DNA of 64,000 nt from Cyclina sinensis. Its lineage: Eukaryota; Mollusca; Bivalvia; Venerida; Veneridae. The stretch is taken from contig JAAONU010000001.1 in NCBI GenBank assembly GCA_012932295.1, forward strand, positions 25,768,550-25,832,549. The letters are read 5' to 3'. A program made the position numbers and the translations under genes. Positions 32,371 to 46,300 of this stretch are shown here, in pieces (positions within the stretch are counted from its first letter, which is position 1; each line of letters opens with the position of its first letter). Below the pieces are notes generated by a model, which searched no databases, had not been told where the DNA came from, and saw only the letters and a program-made list of their open reading frames with translations.

Positions 32371-32524
32371 TAAGTAATATCTGTAACAGAATCCTTCTCT
32401 TTAAACAATCTGTTCATGTTTGTTGTTAATGAATGCCCTACATAAACTGGTATCTTGGTTTAAGATTATCACAGGAAAAATGTCTTAAATTACCTCCTTG
32501 TCCATAAAATTACATACTTAATGT

Positions 32525-32752
32525 CAGAAGATATGATATTTCTGAAACATCACAATAAATGTCACAAGATAATGATGTTTCTGAAACATCACAATGAATG
32601 CCACAAAACATGATATTTCTTAAATATCACACTCAATGTCACAAAACATGATATTTCTGAAATATCAGACTGAATGTTATAACATGATATTTGTGGAATA
32701 TCAAAACAGGTGTCACAAAACACGATATTTCTGAAATATCACACAAAGACAA
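32525..32752. repeat. About 38-bp tandem repeat of short palindromes, six copies
   Basis: Each unit carries the palindrome GATATTTCTGAAATATC or a variant, followed by CACACTGAATGTCACAAAACAT. Every repeat can therefore form a small hairpin. Confidence 0.8.
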
Positions 32753-35700
32753 ACACTAAAGCTTTTCTTATATAACATATACATGTCGCAAGTCTGTTTC
32801 TCCTACAAAACAATTAGATTTTAAATCTACAGAGAAAGTCATTATTAAAAAACAAAAAATCACAAAAAAATGACTGAAATCTGTTCATTTCATTTTAAAC
32901 TTCAACTTTCAATTTTGGCCAACAAAGATTTCACACAAATGGACTTCAGGGAAAATAAGATCATACAAGAGAAAAAAATATAAATGAAACTCAAACAAAC
33001 AAAATACATATGTATTACTTTTTTCAGTTAAAACAGCAAAGAAAATACTCTGTAAAACTCAAAACTCTGAGGTATTAAGTGAAAATGAAAGGAATCGAAG
33101 GTATTCATAAACCAAGACGCTGGTCAGGACTTTTGAAACAGAAAAATGGTTGAAAACAGGAAATGGTAGTTTAACATGGAACTTGTAAGAATGGGAATTT
33201 CTTTAAATCAATTCTCAAAAGCAGACCTGTTCAGTTTGGAAAATAAGACAAATGCTGACAATTTGTGATATAAGGCAAACAGCAATAACATATGCTGCTG
33301 TGAATTCTCAAAGCTCAATATACAGATCAAAACAGCTTTAAAATGTATGAATACTCACTGCTCAGTTAAACTACCAATACTGGTATGTTCAGTTGATTTT
33401 GTTAAAACTTGTTAAGTCAAGTTATAAGAAGAGAAGCAGGCATTGGTATAATAAGGGATATATGACTTGATGCAGAAATTTGAATATGCTTTCTGCAGTA
33501 TGCCTGTTAAGTTTTTGTTGTTGTTTTTTTTTTAAATCAGGACTGTAGTGTGATTGGACAAGAACTTTCCAAACTATCATCACAATTACTGGAAATGACT
33601 TGTACCAGATTTAACCTACTGGTAAACCATTGTGGTTTAACCTACTGGTAAACTATTGTGGTTTAACCTACTAGTAAACTATTGTGGTTTGGTTGTTCTT
33701 GTTCTTACTTCATCTATTTTTAAACCAGTCAGTAAGTGCATAAAGTGCTTCTAGAACACCCAGAGATAAACAGCAGTACCATAACACTCACCAGTGCAAC
33801 ACACAGTTTAAAGCTAAACTATGAAATAATACAAAACACATCTCTTTAGAAATACACATTTGCATTTATAATTGTTTAATATACATACTGTGTATGGAAT
33901 AAATACACAAGCAATATGCAACAAAATACCGTACTATACAGATATAAAACAGGGTTTACACATAATGACTATTTATAAAGAAAGGAAAACAAATTACAAC
34001 AGAAAATAAAAATAAACAGTGCATGTTTTATTAATATTTTGTATAGTGTACATATGGAGTATTTCCTAAAAAATTTAGGAAAGAAACTGCCTTTGCACAC
34101 TTATTTTGTTTTTCCTGGAACCAATTGGTCAACATTTCTGTAACTTTGGCATGTGATTGTTGACTAACCTTTTCCCACTATTTGAATACTGTAAGAGAAT
34201 ATTTTTAATCTTATTACAATGCATACTTTACTACAATTGTTTCACTATTTTAAAATATACATTTCCTTGTTTTTTTCATTTAGATGTAGGAAAATTAAAT
34301 AAATTTAATCATTTTCTCAACTAATTAAATTAAAAAGTTAAAACCACACAAGTTTGTTCCATGGAAGTAATCAAAGAATATACACAATTCATGTAAAAGG
34401 TTAAATGACAAAGACTTTAGTTCAGGGCAGCTAGAATGCTCGAGTACCATGTGGAAAAATACAAAATAAAATTGCAAAAGCCAGTACACATGATCTGAAA
34501 TGTAAATACAAGAACATACGAAAAATGCCCAGTTTCTAAAATTCAAAGCTTGCTGACATTACAAAACTAAATTTTCCTACTCATTTGTTCAGCTATACTC
34601 CATTTCCACTAACAAAACGTGAAGCAAAAATCAATTTATGAATTGGATTGTGTCAAAAATTTTCTGAAGTTGTAAAAATCAACTAATTTTTATGGATCAC
34701 TTTCAAACATTATGAAATAGTTTGAAGCTGGAAGTATATTACCAGGTCAACAAAACCTTACTGGATAGCTTCTAAGTTACCTACCCTTTCAAATGAATCT
34801 CAACATGAATCAAACCATTACCACTGATTTATACTGAAAGAAAAATTTGCAAACCACTAACTTAAGCCTTTTTTATGCTGCATTATATCCCAATACTGCC
34901 TTACCATACTTCCCTGTGCATTCTCTGCACTTTTTTACCCCAAGGATGATGCCAAGACTACTGTATGGGTATACTATTCACTAATACTGATCATTTTGTT
35001 AAAATTCTTCCTTTTCAATGAGCCTGACCATAGTAGTCCTTACTGTTGTTGTTGTTGTTGTTGTTGGTACAGTCATGGAGCAATACAGTCTAAGTTAGCA
35101 TGTATACTTGTCATGTGACTGTTTCCTATTGGTTTGAGTAAATACGTTATTATATATTACTTAATTTCCATTCTTAATTTTACTCTGTTAACAAAAATGT
35201 ATTTAAAAAAAAGAGATATAAAAGCAATTAATTTGACTTTTTTTCCTCATTAAAACTGATTCAACCTGCACAAACTGAGTATTTACCGAACCCAGTAGAC
35301 ATGGGAATAAACTAAGTGACACATTGCTAATTACAATATCTCTCAAAAATAGACCAGCCTGAAATCTTTAAGTGCCAAAATTAATGATGAGAAGTTTAGA
35401 GACAATTTGTAGATTGGAGCAACTTGTGTCATCTTACTGTAACCATAAACACAAGCAATCTCTCAGAAAGTTGTCAATCAATGCCAAAATAACTTTTACA
35501 TAAGGACCGTCTCTACACAACTGTCCATACTAACTCACTAATTAACATGTGACTGTAGTTTTTGGACTGAACACTAATACATAATCTGCACAATGCATCC
35601 TTACAATAATAAACTTCCCGTGGTGGCGCTGCTGTCTACTTTCATTTTCTCCATGATTTCTGATACCTTTTTTTGCTGATTTATCATTCTGTTTTTGTTT

Positions 35701-37255
35701 TTTCCCCAGACTGGCCTGTCAAAATGTACACATAATACACAGAGAAATATGGTAAGTATTTTTTTTTATTAATGGATATAGAATATATATTTGTTCTGTA
35801 TATTCTTTATATATCATTACATCCATAGTATATATTTTGATTTCATTGAAGAGATAACTCTTGATAACTTATATACTATTCATACACAGCATTAATCTAG
35901 ATTTTCTTATCATTTATCTGGTCATTCCAAAGTAAACAATAATCAAACAGACTGTCAAAAAATCATCTTTTATGATTTCCCATTAGGAAAAAATGCCAAC
36001 AAGATTAATGCTTAGTAATTACATATAAATAACACTTGTACAAATGTAATGGATATGTTATTTTGAAGCAATTTACAAGCACAGTGACAGGCTATCAGAC
36101 ATCATTTTTATTCACAAATTACCTACATATGCTGGCAAAGTGGACATACTAAAATGAAAGGGTATTAAATGGTATTTGGAAAACATGTTTTTGACAAAAA
36201 TTAGAAGGAATCTTAAATAGGTTGGTTTCTGCTCTTACATTTATAGACAAGTAAGCCGTTTCTCTCATAGTATGCCATTCTCTGACAAACATTTCACACG
36301 GCATGAAAGCACCAGGAGAAGATAACAAAAACACATTACAAATTTAAGACAAATGCATTAACATCATTTTGTGATTTTCCTAAAATTAAAAAGTTCAGCA
36401 TTTTATTCACCTGTATTACAAATAATGTAGACATAATATAAAAGGGAATGTTTTAAAAAATCTTGTGTGCACATCTTACAGTGTAACCACAGAAAAAAGT
36501 CTTTTTATCATCAATATAAATACAAACTCCAAGACACCAAAGTCATTAAAATATAAATTCTAAAAGCTAGTTTGAAAGGCTTGGATATAATCAAGGCTTA
36601 TTGTGTTTGGTTTCTGCTACTTAAACTTCTGATTATGTTTGTATGTACAAATTTAACTACCAATATATATATAAAGTACTGAAGTAAGTAATAGTCTATA
36701 AAGATTTGTAACTTTTTCTTAACAATTTTTTTCAAGTAATTCAAAGGAATATATTATTGTGCAAAATAATGATCAATCAAATGGGCATAAATTATTAAAC
36801 ACCAGATCTAGGGAAAAAAATAAACTTTCCACCAATCTCTCATATGAAGTAATGATTTGAAAAAATGGCTGCAATACAAATTGCCACTCTATGAATTATG
36901 AGGAAAAAAAGAAGCATTAAAACTCTAGTCTTATTCACTCTCCACCTTAGGTCTCCTAAACACAAGTTTCAGCTGTAACTTGCTCATTTTCTAGTCATTT
37001 CAACAATCAGCAGGTCTCTTTGTCTGCAAGAATCCCTACTTTTCCAATACAGTCAATAAAGGGAAGCATCCCTTTACACCAGTAGGTAAAATCACAGTCA
37101 TCTCCCATTGATGCTCTTCAAATTTAAAGGAGAGAAAGCCCATCCATACCTCTCAACACATGAGCAAACATTTATCAAAATTTAAAGAAAACTGCCCTAA
37201 TAAAGGCATGATTTGGAAAAAAAGTTGGTAATAAGTAGATTATTTGTGTTGTGGG
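32753..37255. other. AT-rich region, possible long CaMKII 3' UTR
   Basis: It lies directly downstream of the CaMKII stop codon. It holds a 26-bp triplicate (TTAACCTACTGGTAAACTAT, about 33617-33690) and a (TTG)8 run (35044-35067) but none of the long dispersed families. Long 3' UTRs are common in CaMKII genes, so much of it may be transcribed. No cleavage site was identified. Confidence 0.35.
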
Positions 37256-37373
37256 CTATTTGTTTGGTGCCATTGGATCTCCAGATCTGTGGAAATGAAC
37301 ATTCTGCCACTTGCCATCCTTTCTCTGCCAAACACGTGTCTCTTCATTTTGTCTTGTGGCTGGCAAACCATCC
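37256..37373 (-). CDS. CAMK2: CaMKII terminal hub exon with stop
   Basis: After the acceptor TTTGTAAACAG it encodes [20 protein letters not shown] then [18 protein letters not shown] and TAG (37258-37256). EETRVW..(R/K)[13 protein letters not shown] is the family ending. Compared with vertebrates, Gln replaces His in VWH and Asn replaces Ser before EET. The pyrimidine tract of its acceptor comes from a repeat end. Confidence 0.97.
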
Positions 37374-40300
37374 CTGTTTACAAAAAGAGAGCCATGATGA
37401 CCATAAATCACTCACCTAAGTATTTTGTTTATGGGTTAGCTGTTATGCAAACATCAAAAGCATTATTTAACTGAAGATTTGTAGCTGCCTACAAACCAAA
37501 TATCTAAAGTATCAGTCAATAAATAAAGGCTCTATGACAAAAGTATAACAAATGGGCCATGATGGCCCTGGATCGCTCACCTTAGTACTTTGCTTGAGGG
37601 TCTACCACTGAGTAAACATAAAGAAAACATAAAGATGCAACATTACATTTTCTAATTGAAAATATTCAAAGATCTCATATTTTATACAAAAAAAATCCAT
37701 GGGGCAGAGGCAATTTTGTGATAACAACTTGTGAGGAGATGTAATTGAAGCCATATATTGAAGAAAACCTGTTTTTCGCTCCAGTGGCCATTTTGTTCAA
37801 TGGAGCAGAACCATTTAAGCAATTTTAACGCAGGGGTATGTAAGGAACATTTTCGTGAAATTTGATGGAAAATTCCCTTGCCATTGAGGAGATGCTGTTT
37901 GATTTCTTTTCTATTTATAGCTTTTGCAGCCCTTATGTGCAATGGAGCAAAACGGTTTTAGCAATTTTAGAAAAGGGCAATATAAGGAACATTTCTGTCA
38001 AGTTTGGTTTAAAATGCAAAATGGTTTTGGAGGAGATGTCATTTGTAGCCAAATACTGACAAAAATCTATTGCTATGCTGTGGTGGCCATTTTGTTTAGA
38101 AAGAGGGCTATGTAAGGAACATTTCTGTGAAATTTGGTGGAAATTCACCCAGCAATTCAGGAGGAGATATTGTTTGAATTTTTTTCTATTTTTAGCTTTT
38201 GAACCCCTATGTGCAATGGAGCGGAATGGTTCGAGTAATTTTAGAAAAGGCATTATAAGGAACATTTCTGTCAAAATGGCCAAGTGGTTTTGGAGAAGTG
38301 TCATTTGAAGCCAAGTATTGACGAAAATCTATTTTTAGCTTTGGTGGCCACTGTATTCAGTGGAGCGGAACCATTTAAACAATTTCAGTAGAGGGCTATG
38401 TAAGGAATATTTCTGTGAAATTTGGTGGAAAATCGCCTTGCTCTTAAGGAGGAGATTTTGTTTCAATTTCATTTCTATTTTTAGCTTTTGCCGCCCTTAT
38501 GTAGAATGGGGTGGAACAGTTTAAGCAATTTTAGAAAAGGGCAATATAAGGGACATTTCTACTAAGTTTGATTAAAAATAGCCTTGTGGTTCAGGAGGAG
38601 ATGTCATTCCAAGGAAAATGTTGAAGACAGACGACAGACACTGGGTGATCCCAATAGCTTACGCTGAGCATTTGCTCAGGTGAGCTAAAAACAGATATTA
38701 CAGATGAGTATTTCACTTTATTATATACTTATAAATGAAATATTGAGAAACTAGAAATGGGTTTTTGATTGAACAAAAACATATGTCTCCCCCCAGCCAG
38801 TTGCTGCAGGTAGTATTGAGTCAGACGATTGTAAAATTTGAAATTTAACCTCCAAGTGTGACCTTGACCTTGAGACACCGCACCCGCAAAGTGGGTTCTT
38901 CACGTCACCTTGATGAGGTGAACATCTGACCCAAGTTTCATAAAAATCCTTCAAGGGCTATTGAAGATACAGAGCGGACACGATTTTGTGGCATTTGACA
39001 TTTAACCTCCAAGTGTGACCTTGACCTTGAGACACCACACCCGCAAAGTGGGTTCTGCATGTCGCCTTGATGAGGTGAACATCTGACCCAAGTTTTATAA
39101 AAATCCTTCAAGGGCTTTTGAAGATACAGAGCGGACACAATTTTGTGGCATTTGACATTTAACCTCCAAGTGTGACCTTGACCTTGAGACACCATACCCA
39201 CAAAGTGTGTTCTGCACGTCGCCTTGATGAGGTGAACATCTGACCCAAGTTTCATAAAAATCCTTCAAGGGCTTTGGAAGATACAGAGCGGACACGATTT
39301 TGTGGCATTTGACATTTAACCTCCAAGTGTGACCTTGCCCTTGAGACACCACACTTGCAAAGTGGGTTCTGCACGTCGCCTTGATGAGGTGAACATCTGA
39401 CCCAAGTTTCATAAAAATCCTTCAAGGGCTTTGGAAGATACAGAGCGGACACGATTTTGTGATGGACAGACAGACAGACGGACGGACGGACAGACGGACA
39501 ACTGGGGGAAAAACAATATGTCTCCCCCATTTTTGGGGGGAGACATAATATTGATGAAATAAATTGCGTATTTTCATTTTCCGTATTTTCACTGTAATAA
39601 TTTATTTTCACTGCAGTGAAACATATTTTCCCTATTTTCACTGGTGTCTTGCCGAACTACTTTCTTCTAAATTCAGCCAATACACTAAAATTAAGGGGAA
39701 TTCTTTCTTAAGGTCAAAAAAGAGAAAAGTACATAATAAACAGAAAATTCAAGTTTTTTCATTAAATACGAGATTTATTTTCATCTCGTGGTATGAAAAT
39801 TATCATATTTCACTCATGGCTATCGCCACTCGTGAAATATTTATTTTCATACCACTCGATGAAAATAAATCCCGTATTTAATGAAAAAACATGAATATCC
39901 TCTATATACTTACTTGTCAATGACTTGTGTGAGCCTAACATAAGCAATACACGCTGCATCTTCTCCTAGGATATGAACAGTTGGGTTCAGAATACTTGTG
40001 TTCAGAGGTTTATTGTTCTTGGATAAAACTGAAACATACAAGCAAACTTACACAGTGAATAAACAAATACTCGACACTACAGAACCAGTCCAGATTCATC
40101 CCTGGTCTCTCTTTGTCTGAACACCATGTCCGAAGTTGCTTTAAGCAGCTAATATTTTACTCTGGAGATAAATTCATAAGAAAAAGAGCTTTTAAGAACA
40201 GCTTTAAAAATCTATATGAAGGAAATAATGAAACATTCATTAATTGCTTACTACATAACAAGTATAAATAATATTTATTTAGATAACATGCATTACTGTT

Positions 40301-43300
40301 TTTCCATTTTTTCAAATTATTTTTTTTCTTACAGGGCTTTATTGAGCAATCATGTTCAGCCCGAACATGCAAAAAATGAAGACACACGGATGGAGAGACA
40401 GACAGACCAATGGTGTGATTTTAATATGCCCACCTTCAGAGGCATAAACCCCTGCAGAAAACCAGAAAAAGAAACAAACATTAAGTAGATGTCTAAGGAC
40501 AGTTGAAAGTCATGGCAACAACACTGAATTTCTAACTGAAAAGTCAGAGTGAAAACATACAGCACAAGCATTTTATACCAGATTCTCAACTATATACTCA
40601 TTTATGCTGATATCCCCATGAAAAACATACAGCACAAGCATTTTATACCAGATTCTCAACTATATACTCATTTATGTTGATATCCCCATGAAAAACATAC
40701 AGCATGAGCATTTTATACCAGATTCTCAACTATATACTCATTTATGTTGATATCCCCATGAAAAACATACAGCACAAGCATTTTATACCAGATTCTCAAC
40801 TATATACTCATTTATGTTGATATCCCCATGAAGAACACACAGAATTACCATCTTAATACTGGATTCATGAACAAACTCATGAAACGATGGTTTCAGACTT
40901 TAAACAGAACTGTCATCCTGGGAGATTTCTCAGATCATATAAATAACAAAGTGGAATTAATGATTTGTCTTAATTATGTATTGATTTACTCTGACTTATG
41001 ATTAAAATATTTTCAATTTCCCCTGAAATGCACAGAATTTTGAAATTAATTTGCACGTGTCACTGACAGAGTAATATGCTGAGCCTTTGTCTTTGGTTAT
41101 ATTTCTGTTCTGCATACACCCTAAGCATAAATATTACACACTATTACACTGTGCAAAATTAAAGCATGGCAGCCTTGTTTACTTGGGTGCACATCAAATA
41201 AAAAAGACTGATTAAATGCACTCATGTTGAACTTTCACTTGACACTTTTCTTTGTGTCTGGTACCTTTTATCAATGATGACCTTTCAATCAATAATGAGT
41301 TCATTTGGTATTTTTACCTGAAACTTACATCAAGAACACTTGAAAAATCATCTACAAATGAAACATCTAGTGTGTTCAATTTGTTCGCTATTTAAAGCAA
41401 TGGAATAAACAACAAGAGGGCCATAATGGCCCTTGATTGCTCACCTGAATATTTTGGCCTTGAGTCTGCTATTGAGCAAACATCAGAAGCTTTTTTAAGG
41501 TTCTCCCTATATAAATCTATATGAATTCAAGTTACCCGCATGGGCAGAGCTAATTTTCACCCAAGGGGCATAATTTGAACAAGCTTGGTAGAGGACCTCT
41601 AGCTGATGATCTGTTCAAAATATCTAAGTTCTATGCCTTAGGGTTTCACACAAGAAGATTTTTTACTTCTTTCCTTTATAAACCCATGTAAAATCAAGTG
41701 ACCCCGGGCTGGGCCATTAATGACTATAGGGGCTTAATTTGAACAATCTTTGTAGGGCACCTTAAGCTGATGTTCCATGCAAAAAATCTAAGCACTTGGC
41801 TTTGTGGTTTTAGACAAGAGGATTTTTTTTAAGGTTTTCCCTATATAAGTCCATCTAAAATCAAGTGACCTCCCGAGGTAGAGCTAATTTTGACTTAAAG
41901 GGCATAAAGAACATTTTTCAGTCTATGTTAAATCATGTATAGCTAATTTTGACCAAAGGGGCATAATTTGAATAAACACAAAATATCTAAGTTCAAGGCC
42001 TTATGGTTTCTGACAAGAAGATTTTTTAAAAGAATTTCCCTATAATAAGCCTTTGTAAAATCAACTGATCCCAGGGGAAGGGCCAATTTTGACCCAAGAG
42101 GCATAACTTGAACAAACTTGGTAGAGGACCTCTAGCTGATGCTCCATTAAAAATTTCTCAGTTCTAGGCCTTATGTTTCAGACAAGATTTTTTTAAAGGT
42201 TTTCCTTATATAAGCCTTTGTAAAATCAACTGATCCCTGGGGCTGGGCTAATTTTGACCCAGCCGCATTATTTTGAACAAACCTGGTAAAAGACCTCTAG
42301 CTTCTACTCAATACAACATATTTAAGCTCTAGGCCTTGTGGTTTCAGACAAGAAGACTTTTATTTTTTTTTCCCTTAATATGCCTATGTAAAATCAAGTG
42401 ACCCCCAGGGCGAAGGCTATTAATGACTCAAAGGGTATTATTTGAACAATCTTTAATATTAAGGGACCTCCAGATAAAACAATGGCCCTGGATCGCTCAA
42501 ATGAGTACTCTGGCTGTGGGTCTGCTGTTCAGCAAATGTCAGAAGCAATATTACATTTTCTAATTGAAGATTTTCAAAGATCTCATAATTTATACAAATA
42601 AAACCCATTGGGCAGAGGCAATTTTGACTAGCAGCTTGTGACGAGATGTCATTTGCAGCAAACTGTTGACAAAAATCTATTTTAGCTATGGCTGCCATTT
42701 TGTGCAATGGAGTAGAACTGTTTGAGCAATTTTAGAAAAAAAAGGAATATAAGAAACATTTCTATAAAGTCTGAAGATAAATGTCATGGCAGTGTGTCAT
42801 TTGAAGCCAAATATTGATGAAAATCAAGTTTTAACTGGCGGCCATTTTGTGCACCACCATCTGAACAATTTAGGCTTTGTGGTTTCAGACAAAAAGTTTT
42901 TAAAGGTTTTCCCCATATAAGCCTGTATAAAATCAATTGACCACCAAGACAGGGCCAATTTTGACCCCAGGGGCATAATTTGAACAAAACTGGGTACAAT
43001 GCTACATACCAAAGCTTAAGGCTCAGGGCCTTCTGGTTGCAGGCAAGAAGATTTTCAAAGTTTTTCCTTTCTGTTGCCATAGTTCTTGTTGGAATTCAGT
43101 TCTTTTAACAACTTTGGAAGAGCTTCATGCCAGGATTATCCAAGGCAAGTGCAGTTGTTGACACTGCACACAGCACGACGGACGCCAGAGATCAGTGATC
43201 GCAAAAGCTCACCCTTGAGCACTTACTGCTCATGTGAGCTAATAACAACAAAAACACAGTAACAAAAACAAAGACAGAAAAAAAAGCACAGGTTGACCCA

Positions 43301-46300
43301 AGCAGTGTGCACGATACAATACATACCCTTACCATGATCAAAGTAAAATTTGTGGAAATCCATTCCCACTATCAGGTTGCCCATTGCCTCTGGCTCGAAA
43401 CATGTTATTGTTGGATCAACAAACTTCCTGTAAAAACAAATTAACACAGTCACATAAACAATAAACCCTATATATAAATTAATTTAAAGCTAGTTATGTT
43501 CTATTTTACACAAATCAACAGTATTTCAGTCTTGTCGACAAGAACTGAACCATCAATCCTAATGAACAAACATCTGGTCATGAGCTTATTTCCACCCACT
43601 TCAACTTAGCCTTTCAGTTTTAGTGTGTGGTAAAAACAAGGGCGATCACTGATCACATATGTCGCCCGATGATAGCCAATTAAACAGTAGTACTTGAGAG
43701 GTGATTGGACAGTTTGTAGGCTAATACGCACTTTTTTTATTTAAGGGTCATAACTCAGCCAAAAATAATTCAACCGAAAAACCTGTTAGATAATTATGCG
43801 CAAGTACTTGAGGTACCGATCAATCCTGTAACATTTCATTTAAATTGCTTTAGTAGTATAAGAGAAGTAGTCCGGACAAACTTCAAAAATAAAAATCTTA
43901 AAGGGCCATAACTCTGACAAAAATCATTGAGCTGGAAAATGCTGATGATAAGCACAACTAGACTTGGTAGTGATCATTCCTGATAAGTTTGGATGAAATT
44001 GCACCAGTAGTTTCTGAGGAGTAGTTTGGACAAGTTTTGTGATGGACAGACAGACGGACAGACAGACGACGGAGAAGTGATCCCTATATGTCACGGCTAC
44101 TTTGTAGCAGGCGACACAAAAACCATATCCCCCTTAGCCTTTGGTATGTTGTTGAAAACCATATTCCCCTTAGCCTTAAAGTGGGTTAATAAAATGAACT
44201 CTTTCCCCTATCTTGTGTTGAAAGTGAGGTGGGGTTGTTTAATCAAGACATGCCCATGGGCAGAATGTCAAGCCCGCTTGTCTTAATTCAAACCTGAACC
44301 TATAAGCTTCAGATCAAGGAGAAAGATGTATACATAGGTGAGATGTGCGCTGCACATCCTCTTTATACCCAAGGCAAAATCTTGACAATGCATCATCTAA
44401 GGTGACCTTGACCTCTGACCCAGTGACCTGGTTCATGTGCATGACACAATGTGTCATGATGAACATTTGTGCCTAAAAAACTCAATTCATGTTATTTGAA
44501 AATTCCTTCCATGCACGAAGAAGTTATGGCATGGACAAGTTTGGATGCAAGCACGCACACACAAACACTGAACAGCCATTCTGACAACTATGTCAAGCTC
44601 AGCGCAAGTGGGCTCGACAAAAATCCTCTGACCACTAAGCAAGATACAGCTGGGACAAACAATTTTGATATTTTTATTTGACCTTTGACCTCTTGTGACC
44701 AGTGACCTTCATTTTGCCCAAGACAACTCAACTCACCATGGAGAACATTATTGTAAGTAATATTAAAATCCATCCATATATATAGAAGTTATACTCACAA
44801 ATGAATGTTTTAATTCATTTGATCTTTGACCCTGAAGACCTTGACCTTTACCACAGACACCTGAATTTTCGGGAGACACTCTGCCTCTTTACTGAGAACA
44901 TTTGTCCCAAGTTATATTAAAATCCCGCCACGCATCTAGAAGTTATGCTCCAGACACGGGTTTTGCACTGACCCCCAAGTGTGACCTTGACCTCTGAGTG
45001 GCGGACCAGTGTTTTGTGTGCAACACACCACCCCATCATGGTGAACATTTGTACCAAATTATTTTGTAATCCTTCAAAGAATGAGCAAGATTGGACAAAT
45101 CTGGACAGACACACGGACGGATGCACATACACCGAACTATACGCCAAAAGTGGCGACTAAGTTGAGCTCACGGCAAATGGGCTTGACAAAAATGTAATTT
45201 CTACAAGGTCAGGTTGTACTTACGAGTAGGCATCATAGTCCCCACTGGTTATGGCAGCAATAAGTTGTTCAGTTAGCTTGATCACCTCCTGTTTTCTACC
45301 TGTAAATGGAACACAACAAAAGCAAAAATTAATTTTATAGGTCAGAAACAAAAATAAATCTATTATCTTAAATGCAAGTTTTTTCTGCGAGATGACTGCA
45401 TCTTTGGATCTACACAGAAACTCTCTACTGAAAAAAACAAAGTTTGATTAGAAATCTACAATAAAGAAAAAGAATTACAAAGTTTTAGTTAATATGATTA
45501 ATAACAAATATGTAGTTTGTTCTCTCTTTGAAAGAGGGTGGGTGGTCAATGTGTTTACAAGATTGTTGTGTATTTTACATTCTGATGACACAGACATTAA
45601 ATAAGAAGGCCATGATGGCCCTTTTATTGCTCACCCGAGTACAACTGCAACTTTTTTATTAACATACTAAATATTTAAACTCCAGGCCTCTTGGTTTCTG
45701 ATGAGAAGATGTTTGAAGTTTTTACATATGTCAGTCTATATAAAACCAAGTGACCCCTGACCTGAGTGTGTGTCCAATTTTGATTTCTAGTCAGGGTGAC
45801 CATGATCCTTAGTGACCTAAAATCCAACCAAAGGTCAAATGTCACTGGTACATACACACCAAATACAAAGACTCAAGCTATGCAGACATGGCAAAATAAG
45901 CCTATTTGGACCCCAATATCCCTGGAATCCATGATGGGATCAGATTGGTTCAGGGAAAAAAAGGAGATCTATTGTTACTAAATGTTTTGTGAGTTTGATT
46001 GAAATCGAATCAAATGCCAGCATAACACTAAGACAGTCAGAAGAAAAATCTATTTTAAACCTCTGTGACCTTGACCAAGGTGATCTCAAACCCCTACCAG
46101 TGGTAAAGGGCCATGCATGGTACCTACACACCATAAATCTAAGATACTGATAGTTTTTGACCCAAGGTGACCCATATTAGAACTCTACCTAGAGATCATC
46201 ATGACAAAAGTTTCATGCCATTTGGACAAAACAGAAATTGGCTTCTGGAGTGTTAACATGGTAAATCTGTGTTCTGACCAGGTAACCTAGTCTTTGACCC

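Noticed and set aside
39095..39641. Overlapping 105-129-codon minus-strand frames
   Set aside because: They are readings of the 157-bp tandem repeat; identical peptides recur with the repeat period.
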